A DNA stretch of 41,052 nucleotides from Opitutales bacterium (GTDB lineage: Bacteria; Verrucomicrobiota; Verrucomicrobiia; Opitutales; Seribacteraceae): positions 1 to 41,052 of the forward strand of contig JAOHKZ010000019.1 of assembly GCA_028101545.1 (NCBI GenBank), in the 5' to 3' direction. This document shows, piece by piece, positions 8,358-16,926 of the stretch. Numbering within the stretch: the stretch's first letter is position 1; the number at the start of each line of letters is the position of its first letter. Both the position numbers and the translations under genes were made by a program. Below the pieces are notes generated by a model. The model saw only the letters and a program-made list of their open reading frames with translations. It was not told the DNA's origin and did not search any database.

Positions 8358-9661
8358 TGAGCGAATTTCTTTTTCTTTTCGACAATCGTTTATTTCTCCT
8401 CTTTTCGTGGCTCTTTCTTAGTATTTGGGGGCTTTATGTTAATACCTTTCGAGCACTAATTGATCGGGTCCGTGCTGGTGTTTCCTCCCTGCCTGATAAT
8501 AAAATTGATGATAAGCTATTGCATTCTCTTTTAGCCGCACCAAATCATGAGAGACCCTTTCATATTGAAGCAGCCCTACTCTCTTCTCTACAGATAATTT
8601 TAGGAACGATCACATTTTACACTTTTTTTAGGCAAGGTAATGATTCTTTTTCTACACATCTAATTTTTTATTTTTTCGGGTCAGTTGGAATTGCTTTCCT
8701 TTGGGAAAGAACATGGACGGGAATCGCATCTCATTCAATTGCTGCTAGTTCTTTTCTTTCCTTACATTTAAAAATTGGTAAGCCCTTCATGATCCTTGTA
8801 CAATTTATCAGTTTTCCACTTAGGCTTATCTTGAACCAAATCGAAAAAATGATCAGGAAAATGGCGGATCCAAAGATAGAAGTTGCTGACGAAAAAAATG
8901 AATTAGCTGATCATATTCGCACCCTTAGTAGGGAAAGTACCACCCTTGATCCTGAAGTTTTTGAAATTGTTGGAAATACACTTGAAATGGGGCATTTACA
9001 TGTTCGAGATGTTCTTGTTCCACGAAATCAAGTACAGGTTTTGGATTGCCAAGACTCGATTGAAGAAAACCTACAAATTGTGCGTACCTGTGGACATACA
9101 AGATTACCCATTTGTGAAGGTGATTTAGACCACTGCATTGGAATCATTCATGTAAAATATGCCTGTCGCCTTCTAATTGAAGGGAAAAAAATTGATCTTC
9201 GAAAATTAAGCAAGGCACCTGCTTTAGTTTCTGCTGATGATCCATTACCCGTTGCATTAAAAAAAATGATGCGATGGAAAATTCATATGGCTTTGGTTAG
9301 GGATGAATTTGGTGGCATTGATGGTGTTATTACCCTGGAAGATATTCTCGAAGAAGTAGTCGGTGAAATTCAAGATGAATTTGATGCCGAAGAAAATACA
9401 GTGCAAAAATCTGGAGCTGGAAAGTGGAAGGTTTCGGGATTAAGTCCAGTCCATGAATTACCTGAAGAATTTGGTGTAGTAGAAGAAGAGGAATTAACCA
9501 GTTTTGGCGGGCTTATAACAAAAGAACTTGGACGAATTCCTGAAGTCGGAGAAATTTTAAAATTAAAAAATTTACAAATTACGATTTTAGAGGCAGATGA
9601 AACCCGGGTTCAATTAACAGAAGTTAAACTCCTTTCATCTGCAAATGAATCACCTTCTTAA
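8357..9661 (+). CDS. CNNM/CorC (HlyC) family membrane protein with CBS domains
   Basis: A 434-residue inner-membrane protein. Hydrophobic segments lie at about residues 11-28, 75-92, 102-117 and 143-160, forming a CNNM-type membrane domain. A CBS pair follows at about 215-340, containing HVRDVLVPRNQV and the hallmark DEFGGIDGVITLEDILEE (316-333). A CorC/HlyC C-terminal domain lies at 350-428. Members of this family are linked to magnesium or cobalt handling; older annotation as haemolysins is mostly by name. The membrane part is less conserved than the CBS part, so the transported ion cannot be assigned. It overlaps hisC by one base, although the functions seem unrelated. It ends 1 bp from the convergent metG stop. 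Confidence 0.9.
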   Translation: MSEFLFLFDNRLFLLFSWLFLSIWGLYVNTFRALIDRVRAGVSSLPDNKIDDKLLHSLLAAPNHERPFHIEAALLSSLQIILGTITFYTFFRQGNDSFSTHLIFYFFGSVGIAFLWERTWTGIASHSIAASSFLSLHLKIGKPFMILVQFISFPLRLILNQIEKMIRKMADPKIEVADEKNELADHIRTLSRESTTLDPEVFEIVGNTLEMGHLHVRDVLVPRNQVQVLDCQDSIEENLQIVRTCGHTRLPICEGDLDHCIGIIHVKYACRLLIEGKKIDLRKLSKAPALVSADDPLPVALKKMMRWKIHMALVRDEFGGIDGVITLEDILEEVVGEIQDEFDAEENTVQKSGAGKWKVSGLSPVHELPEEFGVVEEEELTSFGGLITKELGRIPEVGEILKLKNLQITILEADETRVQLTEVKLLSSANESPS

Positions 9662-9662
9662 T

Positions 9663-11189
9663 TTAATCTCTGGGAAAAAGGATTATTTTTTCTCCCAAAG
9701 TTTTACCCTCTAATCTAAAATCCCATTCCAATGCAGTTTTCCAGTTTTCACAGGCGGGTAATCCGAATAATTGATTTACTTTTTCATGCACACCAGGCAT
9801 GACAGGCGCAATCATCTGAATCGCCAAACGAAGAGATTCAACCATAACACCCAAACAAGTTTTTAATTTTTGCCTATCTTCGCTTAAATCTGATTTTGCG
9901 AGTTTCCAAGGGGTTCTTTCATCCGCGTATTTATTAATGGATCGAATAAAAATAAAAATTTGCTCCAAACCCTGATTAAATTGAAATGCGTTAAAATGTT
10001 CCAATGCCTTTTCTTTAGCAGCTTCAAAATTTGTTTTAATTTTTTGCTCAAACTCTTCATTCAACTCTACTTTAGGAACAACCCCTTTCTCGTAGGTGGC
10101 AGTCATGTGAAATAAGCGACTTACTAAGTTGCCTAAATCATTCCCCAAATCTGTTTTATACCTGGATTCAAAGCGTTCCAGGGAAAAGTCAGCATCTTGA
10201 CCAACTGTCATTTCTCTCATCACAAAATATCGAAAGGCATCAACCCCACGTTGTTCGACAAGACTCAATGGATCCACAACTTCACCCGTACTCTTTGACA
10301 TTTTTTCACCCGAACTCATCCACCATCCATGAGCAAGGATTTGCTTGGGGAGTGGTAAATTCGAAGCCTTTAACATAATAGGCCAATAAACTGCATGGGG
10401 AGGTGCTAAAATATCCTTTCCAATAACATGCAAATCAGCTGGCCATAAATCTTTAAATTCTTCATTTCCATAACCTGCCGCAGTAACATAATTTACTAAG
10501 GCATCAAACCAAACATAAGTGACATAATTTTTATCGAACGGAAGCGGTATTCCCCACGCCAACCTTTCTTTGGGCCTAGAGATACAAAGATCATTTAAAG
10601 GTTCCCTTAGAAACTCAATCACTTGATTTTTTCTAAAACTAGGCACAATAAAATCATCTGATTCTTCCAAAAATTTGATCAACCAATCCTGATATTTGCT
10701 AAGCTTAAAAAAATAATTACTTTCGGTAATTTCGGTTACATCACCATAAATTTCAGGCCACTTTCCATTAACTTTATCTTTTTCCTGGAGGAATTGCTCG
10801 GCACGTGTTGAATAAAATCCCTTATATTCAGCTTGGTAAATTTCTCCTCTGTTAAAAAGATCCTGAAGCAGGGAGGACACTACATTTTTATGACGGGGTT
10901 CAGTTGTGCGAATATAATCATCATTCGAAATATTTAAGGTAACCAACAAATTTTTGAATTCCTGAGCAATTCTATCACATCTTTCTTTCGGAAGTATTCC
11001 TTCTTTATCCGCCCCTTGTTGGACTTTTTGCCCATGTTCATCAAGCCCGGTCACAAAATGAGTAGGCATCCCATTCAGTTTTTTTGTTCGAATAATTACA
11101 TCGGCCAAAATCTTTTCGTACGCGTGTCCTAGATGGGGTGATCCATTGGCGTAATCAATGGCTGTTGTTAAATAAAAGGCTTTCTTCAT
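9663..11189 (-). CDS. metG: Methionyl-tRNA synthetase (short form)
   Basis: A 508-residue class I aminoacyl-tRNA synthetase that charges tRNA-Met. The HIGH-type signature is HLGH at residues 19-22 (SPHLGHAYEK), and KMSKS lies at 296-300. The connective-peptide segment reads GFYSTRAEQF and lacks the paired cysteines of zinc-binding MetRS, so this belongs to the zinc-knuckle-free short type. There is no C-terminal tRNA-binding (Trbp111-like) domain. The ATG at 11189 is chosen because MKKAFYLTTAIDYANG matches the family N-terminus and a GGTGAT stretch sits just upstream. An in-frame TTG at 11228 would add 13 unlikely residues. The gene is divergent from rho. Confidence 0.96.
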   Translation of the reverse strand: MKKAFYLTTAIDYANGSPHLGHAYEKILADVIIRTKKLNGMPTHFVTGLDEHGQKVQQGADKEGILPKERCDRIAQEFKNLLVTLNISNDDYIRTTEPRHKNVVSSLLQDLFNRGEIYQAEYKGFYSTRAEQFLQEKDKVNGKWPEIYGDVTEITESNYFFKLSKYQDWLIKFLEESDDFIVPSFRKNQVIEFLREPLNDLCISRPKERLAWGIPLPFDKNYVTYVWFDALVNYVTAAGYGNEEFKDLWPADLHVIGKDILAPPHAVYWPIMLKASNLPLPKQILAHGWWMSSGEKMSKSTGEVVDPLSLVEQRGVDAFRYFVMREMTVGQDADFSLERFESRYKTDLGNDLGNLVSRLFHMTATYEKGVVPKVELNEEFEQKIKTNFEAAKEKALEHFNAFQFNQGLEQIFIFIRSINKYADERTPWKLAKSDLSEDRQKLKTCLGVMVESLRLAIQMIAPVMPGVHEKVNQLFGLPACENWKTALEWDFRLEGKTLGEKIILFPRD

Positions 11190-11257
11190 ATCACCATGAT
11201 TTATTAAACGATAAACAAATAAGGACAAACCCTTTTGTACAAAGATACTTTACTTGG

Positions 11258-11286
11258 TTGACTTAAATCAAAGTAAAACATGTAAT
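11258..11286 (+). promoter_or_regulatory. Probable sigma70-type promoter of rho
   Basis: TTGACT (11258-11263) and TGTAAT (11281-11286) are separated by exactly 17 bp; each matches the consensus at 5 of 6 positions. The pair lies in the only sizeable divergent gap of this half of the window and points towards rho. It would give a leader of about 115 nt. It was found by eye, with no scoring model. Confidence 0.55.
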
Positions 11287-11323
11287 TGTTATATAGATTG
11301 ATTTTAATTCCCTTTCTTTAATG

Positions 11324-11400
11324 TTTGGCAAATTTTAATTCAGTTTATTAATCCCTTCCGATTTTTCGGTTTTCCACAGGCAAAATCTGCCAAAATTTTA
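11324..11400 (+). promoter_or_regulatory. Possible structured rho leader
   Basis: TTTGGCA (11324-11330) can pair perfectly with TGCCAAA (11388-11394). A second GGCA at 11379-11382 can pair with the same TGCC, so the two pairings exclude each other. Between them, CCGA-TTTT-TCGG (11358-11369) forms a small hairpin followed by TTTT. This is what one would expect of a switching leader, and rho is autoregulated through its leader in E. coli. The stems are short, so this is a suggestion only. Confidence 0.25.
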
Positions 11401-11408
11401 TCTTTTTG

Positions 11409-12545
11409 ATGAGTGAACATGAACAAACTGGTCAGAATCTTCTAGAGGTTGAAGGCATTCTTGATCTAAACGAAAACAAAACAGGAGTTCTTCTTAATCC
11501 CCAAAGGGGAGGAAAAACCACCCCTAATGATGCTTTTGTGCCCAAAGAATTAATTCGACGATTTAAACTTAAAAAAGGTTCTGTCATTACAGCTGATGCT
11601 ATTCCTGATAAAAGCAGACCAAATCCAAAAGTTCGCTTTATTCACAAAGTGGACGGAATGGAATTAAAAGAACGCAAACAACAATTTCGTTTTGATCAAC
11701 TTACGACTATCCAGCCAAAAGATAAACTTAATTTGGAGAGCAAGGATGGCAGAATGACAACCCGGGTAATTGATCTATTTTGCCCCATAGGCAAAGGGCA
11801 ACGGAGCCTAATTGTTGCACCCCCTCGTGCCGGAAAAACTACGATTCTTCACGACATCGCTAAAGGAGTAAAAGAGAATCATCCAGAATGCCACTTGATG
11901 GTTTTACTTATTGATGAAAGGCCTGAAGAAGTCACCGACTTTAAACGATCTGTTCCAGCGGAAATTTACGCATCTTCTAACGACGAAGAAGTTAAAAGCC
12001 ATCTTCGAATTGCAGAACTCGCAATTGAGCGAGCCAAAAGATTAGTGGAAAGTAAAAAAGATGTTGTTTTACTACTAGACTCCATAACCCGTCTCTCCCG
12101 AGCTTATAACGCTGCATCAGGAAAAAGTGGACGGACAATGACCGGTGGTCTTGATGTTCGGGCATTGGAAAAACCCAGGCAAATTTTTTCGTCAGCCCGA
12201 AATTCAGAGGAAGCTGGCTCGCTCACCATTGTAGCCACAGCCTTGGTTGAAACTGGTTCTAAAATGGACGAACTTATTTTTCAAGAATTCAAAGGGACTG
12301 GAAATTGCGAAATTATACTTGATCGAAAAGTGGCTGAACTTCGTCTTTGGCCAGCAATAAATCTTGCATCTTCCGGAACGCGGAAGGAAGAAGATCTGGT
12401 TGATCCAAAGATATTAGAAAAAACTTCATTTCTCAGACGGGCTATGTCTCCCATGAAAATAATTGATGCAGCCGAAACTTTAATAGATCGAATGGTAACG
12501 ACTAAATCCAACAAAGAATTTCTTAACCTGATACAAACCCCTTAA
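11409..12545 (+). CDS. rho: Transcription termination factor Rho (short form)
   Basis: A 378-residue hexameric RNA helicase that ends transcription. The cold-shock-type RNA-binding domain is at the N-terminus (VEGILDLNENKTGVLLNP). The ATPase core has VIDLFCPIGKGQRSLIVAPP, the Walker A APPRAGKTT (K143), Walker B VLLLDSITRLSRAYN and the C-terminal FKGTGNCEIILDRKVAELR. It is about 40 residues shorter than E. coli Rho because the N-terminal helical Rho_N domain is missing. The ATG at 11409 is used; an adjacent TTG at 11406 would add one residue. The substitution TGGLDVRALEKP for the usual TGGVDANALxxP is a small variation in a conserved loop. Tight convergent gene ends in this genome fit a need for Rho. 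Confidence 0.97.
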   Translation: MSEHEQTGQNLLEVEGILDLNENKTGVLLNPQRGGKTTPNDAFVPKELIRRFKLKKGSVITADAIPDKSRPNPKVRFIHKVDGMELKERKQQFRFDQLTTIQPKDKLNLESKDGRMTTRVIDLFCPIGKGQRSLIVAPPRAGKTTILHDIAKGVKENHPECHLMVLLIDERPEEVTDFKRSVPAEIYASSNDEEVKSHLRIAELAIERAKRLVESKKDVVLLLDSITRLSRAYNAASGKSGRTMTGGLDVRALEKPRQIFSSARNSEEAGSLTIVATALVETGSKMDELIFQEFKGTGNCEIILDRKVAELRLWPAINLASSGTRKEEDLVDPKILEKTSFLRRAMSPMKIIDAAETLIDRMVTTKSNKEFLNLIQTP

Positions 12546-12548
12546 CTC

Positions 12549-12600
12549 GTTGACAAAAGTAAGTATTATCGACACTTTCAACTCTTTCATAATTTTCTTT
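12549..12600 (+). terminator. Weak hairpin downstream of rho
   Basis: GTTGA...AAGT (12549-12560, with a 3-nt bulge) pairs with ACTTTCAAC (12574-12582). That makes nine base pairs around a 13-nt loop, followed by a pyrimidine-rich stretch ending in CTTTTT. It could be a weak terminator or a processing site between rho and the next gene. The bulge and broken U-tract make this uncertain. Confidence 0.22.
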
Positions 12601-12613
12601 TTCGAGCCCCCCT

Positions 12614-14374
12614 ATGCACAATTTTTCTGATCAATGCTTGGATTTAGCCCGTTCTCTATTGGGCAATAACCTTCGGCACATCAACGAAGACGGAACGGTC
12701 ACTCCCGCATCCGGTGAAGAATCTCGAGCCGACGAGCCAGGTCACGCCGCACTTGCGATTGGAGAGTTCTTTAGAGCAACAGGAGAAGTAGAGCTCGAAA
12801 ATTTTGATCTTCATGATCTTGCAGCACGTTGCATAACCCAACAGGCGTTTAATGAGGAAGCCAACGACAATGGTATGGCATATGCCTCACTAGGACTTTT
12901 GTCCTTTGGGGCATCTAAAGAAAGAAATGCGGTGTGGGAGCGATTGCTCGATCCAACTCGTGAACAACTTGACCAATGCCTTCTTGCCCGATCCGACCAT
13001 GAAGACCACTACCAAGCTTTTAATGTAGCTAAGTCCGTTGCTAGATTTAGTTTCGGTTTATCGAAAAAAGACGATACAGGAAAAGTTATTGATCGTTTTG
13101 TTGAGAGAATTGAAGCAAGCAGTACAACAGGATTTTTCGATGATGATTCCAAAAATAAAGGCGGAGTTTACGATGTGTATGGCCTTTTGTCTTTTATCTT
13201 TATTCGCCAAGCACTTCAGTTACACGCCAATGTTCACCTAAAAGACAGAAAGCTTCCAAAACTTAGGACTTTTGCAGAAAAATACCTGAAAATGCTTCCC
13301 GACATGGTTAGACAGGATGGACTTGGTTGGAATTATGGTCGTTCAGTTGGTGCATATGGACAGATTCATTGTATAAGCATGATTCTTCAATCTATGCGGG
13401 ATCATTGGATTAGTTCTGAGAAGATGCCTTTATATCTTGATACCTTACGCAGGCTTTTTCAGTATTTTTTCGTTACCTATCTTGATCAGGAAAAAGGCGA
13501 TCTAGTTATTCGTGATTCCGAAAGAAACACGGTTCCCAATCACACTACCCGAATGGCAAACTTTGATGCTGCTCGAAATCTTTGCCAGTGGTCTCGCTTG
13601 GCAAAAGTTATTGGCGGATCATTAGGAGTCCCGCCGCCGAATCGGTCAAAAACAGCTGGTCGTTTTGTTATTTTCGATAAGTCTCACAAAAAAGAACACG
13701 GAGCCTTCCTGTTTAGGGACGAGAACAATGGCTTACAATACCAACTTCCCCTTATCGGCCCAGGAGAAAATGTAACCAGTGATAATCTGGCTTTTCCCCA
13801 TTGCTCAGGAATTTTTGATTGGCCAGTTAATAAATACCTGCCCGTCATGATGCCGGAACTCACTTTTGGCGATGCTTCCATTATTCCATCTTATTACGGC
13901 AAAAACTGTGTGACTGGTATTGGACTTAAAAAATCTTTTTATCTTCGATTTGACCAACCTGACCTTGTTAAGATAGACGGTTCCTTTGCTTACGGTTTGG
14001 GAAGTTGCCAAGTCCAATGGTCATTCAGCGAAGGCCGAGTCCAATCCGAATTTTCCTTTAAAGTTAAGAATCAGGTAACCATGGACAAAATGAGACTAGC
14101 CCTTGTAATTGGTTCACCTCATTCTACATATAGATTGGGAACTACTTTAAGACAAGGTCCAGAGGGGTTGCGTGCCAATGTGGAAGTCGATGATTTTCAG
14201 GCTACATGGGGATCTTTTGAAACCCTTACTGAGGATAATGATTATCGAGGATATGCTGGTAATGTGCATTATGTTCAATATCTCGTTCGGGATCATCCGT
14301 TAGTAATGAGGCCAGGCCAACAATATAAACTCGTTCTGTCCTACCAACCGGATATCGCATTCGCTGACGAATAA
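12614..14374 (+). CDS. Uncharacterised protein, possible alpha/alpha-toroid fold
   Basis: A 586-residue protein that I do not recognise. There is no signal peptide or membrane segment, so it is probably cytoplasmic. The first 350 residues look helical, with regularly spaced aromatic and Leu residues. A conspicuous GLGWNYGRSVGAYGQI segment starts near residue 237, and later there are NHTTRMANFDAARN and many beta-rich stretches (residues 370-586) full of Tyr, Phe and Gly. A helical toroid followed by a beta-sandwich is the layout of heparinase II/III and related polysaccharide lyases, but no catalytic residues can be assigned. It sits 68 bp after rho and 49 bp before hisF on the same strand. 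Function unknown. Confidence 0.85.
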   Translation: MHNFSDQCLDLARSLLGNNLRHINEDGTVTPASGEESRADEPGHAALAIGEFFRATGEVELENFDLHDLAARCITQQAFNEEANDNGMAYASLGLLSFGASKERNAVWERLLDPTREQLDQCLLARSDHEDHYQAFNVAKSVARFSFGLSKKDDTGKVIDRFVERIEASSTTGFFDDDSKNKGGVYDVYGLLSFIFIRQALQLHANVHLKDRKLPKLRTFAEKYLKMLPDMVRQDGLGWNYGRSVGAYGQIHCISMILQSMRDHWISSEKMPLYLDTLRRLFQYFFVTYLDQEKGDLVIRDSERNTVPNHTTRMANFDAARNLCQWSRLAKVIGGSLGVPPPNRSKTAGRFVIFDKSHKKEHGAFLFRDENNGLQYQLPLIGPGENVTSDNLAFPHCSGIFDWPVNKYLPVMMPELTFGDASIIPSYYGKNCVTGIGLKKSFYLRFDQPDLVKIDGSFAYGLGSCQVQWSFSEGRVQSEFSFKVKNQVTMDKMRLALVIGSPHSTYRLGTTLRQGPEGLRANVEVDDFQATWGSFETLTEDNDYRGYAGNVHYVQYLVRDHPLVMRPGQQYKLVLSYQPDIAFADE

Positions 14375-14423
14375 AATTTACGCTTACAAAGCCTTCTATT
14401 CCATTTATTGATTGTTTAATTTT

Positions 14424-15185
14424 ATGTTATCTGCCCGCATCATACCGTGCCTTGATGTTGATAATGGAAGGGTAGTAAAGGGAATTAAATTCAAAGAAAT
14501 TCGTGATGCTGGTGATCCTGTTCAAATAGCCAAAGCCTACGAAGAACAGGGTGCTGACGAACTCGTATTTCTTGATATTACCGCATCCAGTGACGAACGG
14601 GGTATAATGCGAGATGTGGTTGAAAAAACCGCAGCAACTTGTTTTATGCCGTTAACTGTAGGGGGAGGAATACGAAATGTTTCTAACATTCGAGATATGC
14701 TTTTATCGGGTGCTGATAAAGTAAGCCTCAACACGGCAGCGATATTAAAACCTTCTATTATTGATGAGGCTTCCAAAACTTTCGGAAATCAATGTATTGT
14801 AGTGGCAATTGACGCCAAGAAAAATACAGAGTCCGAAGGTTGGAGTGTATATACGCATGGCGGGAGAAAAAAAACTGAATTGGACGCAGTTACATGGGCA
14901 AAAGAAGTCGTTCAGCGCGGAGCCGGAGAAATTCTTTTAACAAGTATGGACAGAGATGGTACCAAGATTGGATATGACTTGGATTTAACTCGCACAATAA
15001 GCGAAGCAGTTGAAGTACCTATTATTGCCTCTGGTGGGGTGGGTAAACCTTCACACTTGTCTGATGGAATACTCAAAGGTAAAGCAAGTGCGGTTTTAGC
15101 CGCGAGCATATTTCATTTTGGAGAATGCACGATCACTGAATCAAAATTGGCTATGAAAAAAGCAGGAATTCCAGTACGTCTGTAA
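14424..15185 (+). CDS. hisF: Imidazole glycerol phosphate synthase cyclase subunit
   Basis: A 253-residue TIM-barrel cyclase that, with HisH, makes imidazole glycerol phosphate in histidine biosynthesis. The N-terminus [20 protein letters not shown] is diagnostic. The catalytic aspartates fall at D11 and D130 when the ATG at 14424 is used, exactly the standard numbering; an upstream TTG at 14412 would shift them. Phosphate-binding segments TVGGGIRN and [10 protein letters not shown] are present. hisH, hisA and other partners are not in the window. The gene ends 3 bp from the convergent thioredoxin-like gene. Confidence 0.97.
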   Translation: MLSARIIPCLDVDNGRVVKGIKFKEIRDAGDPVQIAKAYEEQGADELVFLDITASSDERGIMRDVVEKTAATCFMPLTVGGGIRNVSNIRDMLLSGADKVSLNTAAILKPSIIDEASKTFGNQCIVVAIDAKKNTESEGWSVYTHGGRKKTELDAVTWAKEVVQRGAGEILLTSMDRDGTKIGYDLDLTRTISEAVEVPIIASGGVGKPSHLSDGILKGKASAVLAASIFHFGECTITESKLAMKKAGIPVRL

Positions 15186-15188
15186 AAT

Positions 15189-15728
15189 TTATTTAACCTT
15201 TTCCTGCCAAGACAAAAAAGCATCCTTGCCCAAGCTTGCTATATCTTCCTTACCCTTTTTTGTAACAACCTTTCCATTCGGATCCAAAACTACAAGATAA
15301 GGAATGTATTCTACATCGAGAGATAAACTAATATTCCTCGCTGCATCTGACTGGTTTTGCATTGCAAGCCATGGCATGTTATACTTTTTCATATAGTTTG
15401 CCTGAGCTTTTCCACTTCCATCAGAACCAACAAGAACAACTTCAAATTTTTCTACATGTTGATCCCGAAATTTTACCAACTTGGGGGTAAATGAACGACA
15501 AGGCCCGCACCAACTAGCTGAAAAATACAAACCAACAAATTTACCTGCCAGTTCATTACTGGAAATTTCTATTCCATTAGCATCTAATAAATTATCAGGT
15601 AAAGAAATTTTTCCGCTCACTCCAACCTTTTCATTTTCTACCTCCTCAGATTGAGAAAATAAATGAAAGCCATAACCTAGAGCCCCGATAAAAGTTAAGG
15701 CCAAGGTGAATCGAAAAGAATTTTTCAT
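15189..15728 (-). CDS. Thioredoxin-like (nucleoredoxin/TlpA type) exported protein
   Basis: A 179-residue thiol-disulfide protein. The N-terminal hydrophobic segment at residues 6-22 is a signal peptide or anchor, so it probably acts in the periplasm. The redox motif WCGPC is at 73-77 (FSASWCGPCRSFTPKL), and the cis-proline is P143 in VEYIPYLVV. Spacing between the two and the NYMKKYNMPWLAM segment resemble nucleoredoxin/tryparedoxin-like proteins. It may reduce or isomerise disulfides in exported proteins; the nearby giant proteins contain cysteines, but a link is speculative. A weak promoter-like pair (TTGGAG at 15763-15758, TATTAT at 15740-15735, 17-bp spacer, minus strand) lies just upstream and would give a nearly leaderless message. 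Confidence 0.88.
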   Translation of the reverse strand: MKNSFRFTLALTFIGALGYGFHLFSQSEEVENEKVGVSGKISLPDNLLDANGIEISSNELAGKFVGLYFSASWCGPCRSFTPKLVKFRDQHVEKFEVVLVGSDGSGKAQANYMKKYNMPWLAMQNQSDAARNISLSLDVEYIPYLVVLDPNGKVVTKKGKEDIASLGKDAFLSWQEKVK

Positions 15729-15792
15729 GGTCTTATAATATTGAAATTTAAGTATGGCTCCAAGCCTTTATGAAAGTATTTCTAAAAGTTTT

Positions 15793-16911
15793 TCAATCCA
15801 GTAAAACCTGAAAATCTTTAATATATTTTCGTGACAACCTCTCGACTTCATATTCTTTACCCCGTGTTATACATTCAATTGAATAAACGCTGTTTTTCTC
15901 TGAACCTTGCATCGCCTCTTCTAGTTTTCTAGCAAGTCTTTGAACCACATTGTTTGAGCGATGATCAACAACATATCCATTTTTCTGATCAGTAACTAAA
16001 TCTTCGAAGCACTCAAGAGACGAAACAATAGGAACACACCCACAACTCATCGCCTCAAGAACGGCCAACCCAAAAGTCTCACCTTTTTCCGCAAAAGATG
16101 GATATACAAATAATTTTGCTTTTTCTAAACTGGCTTTTATTTCAGTAATTGAAAATGTAGGTTCAAAAATTTCTATGGTAGATCCGCAATCTTTTGCTTC
16201 ATCCTTAACTTGAGACAAGTAGGATTCTCCCCCACCCCCTTGTTCGAATCGCCATGGTCCACGAATATTTAATTTCCATCCGTTACGAATATTAAGGGGA
16301 ATCTTCTTAAATGCTTTTATCAATTCCAAAACACCTTTCTCGGGGTGAATTCTTCCTAAGAATAAAAGCGTTGAAGGTCTGTCAAAATAGCTAGTACTTT
16401 TTTCAACCCTCCAATTTATTGGGTACGGTAAGACAGAAATTGCTTTTGCCCTATCGGGTATTTCATTTTGCACTGCCCGTAAAATCGCTTTTGTGGGAAC
16501 TTGAAACCGACTGGCCTTTTTATAAAACTTTAACTGGCCTTTGGGATATCTTCCTACATGAACATAAATCTTTCCAAATTTTTCTTTATTTAATAAAAGA
16601 GGAGCCCAAAATGCATGAGTTACCAAAATATCAGCTTGTGGTAATACTTTTTTAACACGCAGTACGTAAAAGATTTCTAAAAATTTCAAAAATAAAGAAT
16701 TCTTTACACTATCAAATCCTTTCACTCTTACATGTTGAACGGTTCCAATTTGTTCATTCTCCGGAAGGCCATCACACAGTCTTGAAATATGAGTTACCGA
16801 ATGGCCAGCATCTCCAAAACACTGGCCCAGTGCCTCCCAAGCCTTCTCAATGGCTCCTCCCCTTAAAGCTGGTACCGGTAAAAATGCACCTTGTAAAATT
16901 GTTATTCTCAA
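15793..16911 (-). CDS. Glycosyltransferase, family-4 (GT-B) type
   Basis: A 372-residue glycosyltransferase of GT-B fold that probably transfers a sugar from a nucleotide donor to a surface glycan or protein. The N-terminal acceptor domain starts RITILQGAFLPVPALRGGAIEK. The C-terminal donor domain shows LLFLGRIHPEKGVLELIKAF and the EX7E motif in GETFGLAVLEAMSCG, followed by VPIVSS. The start is a TTG at 16911; no ATG or GTG fits nearby. It begins 15 bp after the preceding glycosyltransferase, so these are co-transcribed. Substrate and linkage cannot be read from sequence. Confidence 0.9.
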   Translation of the reverse strand: MRITILQGAFLPVPALRGGAIEKAWEALGQCFGDAGHSVTHISRLCDGLPENEQIGTVQHVRVKGFDSVKNSLFLKFLEIFYVLRVKKVLPQADILVTHAFWAPLLLNKEKFGKIYVHVGRYPKGQLKFYKKASRFQVPTKAILRAVQNEIPDRAKAISVLPYPINWRVEKSTSYFDRPSTLLFLGRIHPEKGVLELIKAFKKIPLNIRNGWKLNIRGPWRFEQGGGGESYLSQVKDEAKDCGSTIEIFEPTFSITEIKASLEKAKLFVYPSFAEKGETFGLAVLEAMSCGCVPIVSSLECFEDLVTDQKNGYVVDHRSNNVVQRLARKLEEAMQGSEKNSVYSIECITRGKEYEVERLSRKYIKDFQVLLD

Positions 16912-16926
16912 ATTTATGAAATTTTT

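Noticed and set aside
12550-12555. Perfect TTGACA before the 586-residue protein gene
   Set aside because: No acceptable -10 at 16-18 bp; the nearest AT-rich hexamers are 8 or 32 bp away. The same bases form the left arm of a weak hairpin.
3434-15210. CTGCCAAGA recurring at the 3' ends of three minus-strand genes (about 3434, 5496, 15200)
   Set aside because: TGCCAAGA also occurs inside other genes (about 9044 and 19044), and two of the copies encode similar LSWQEK endings. The count is too low to call it an uptake or terminator signal.
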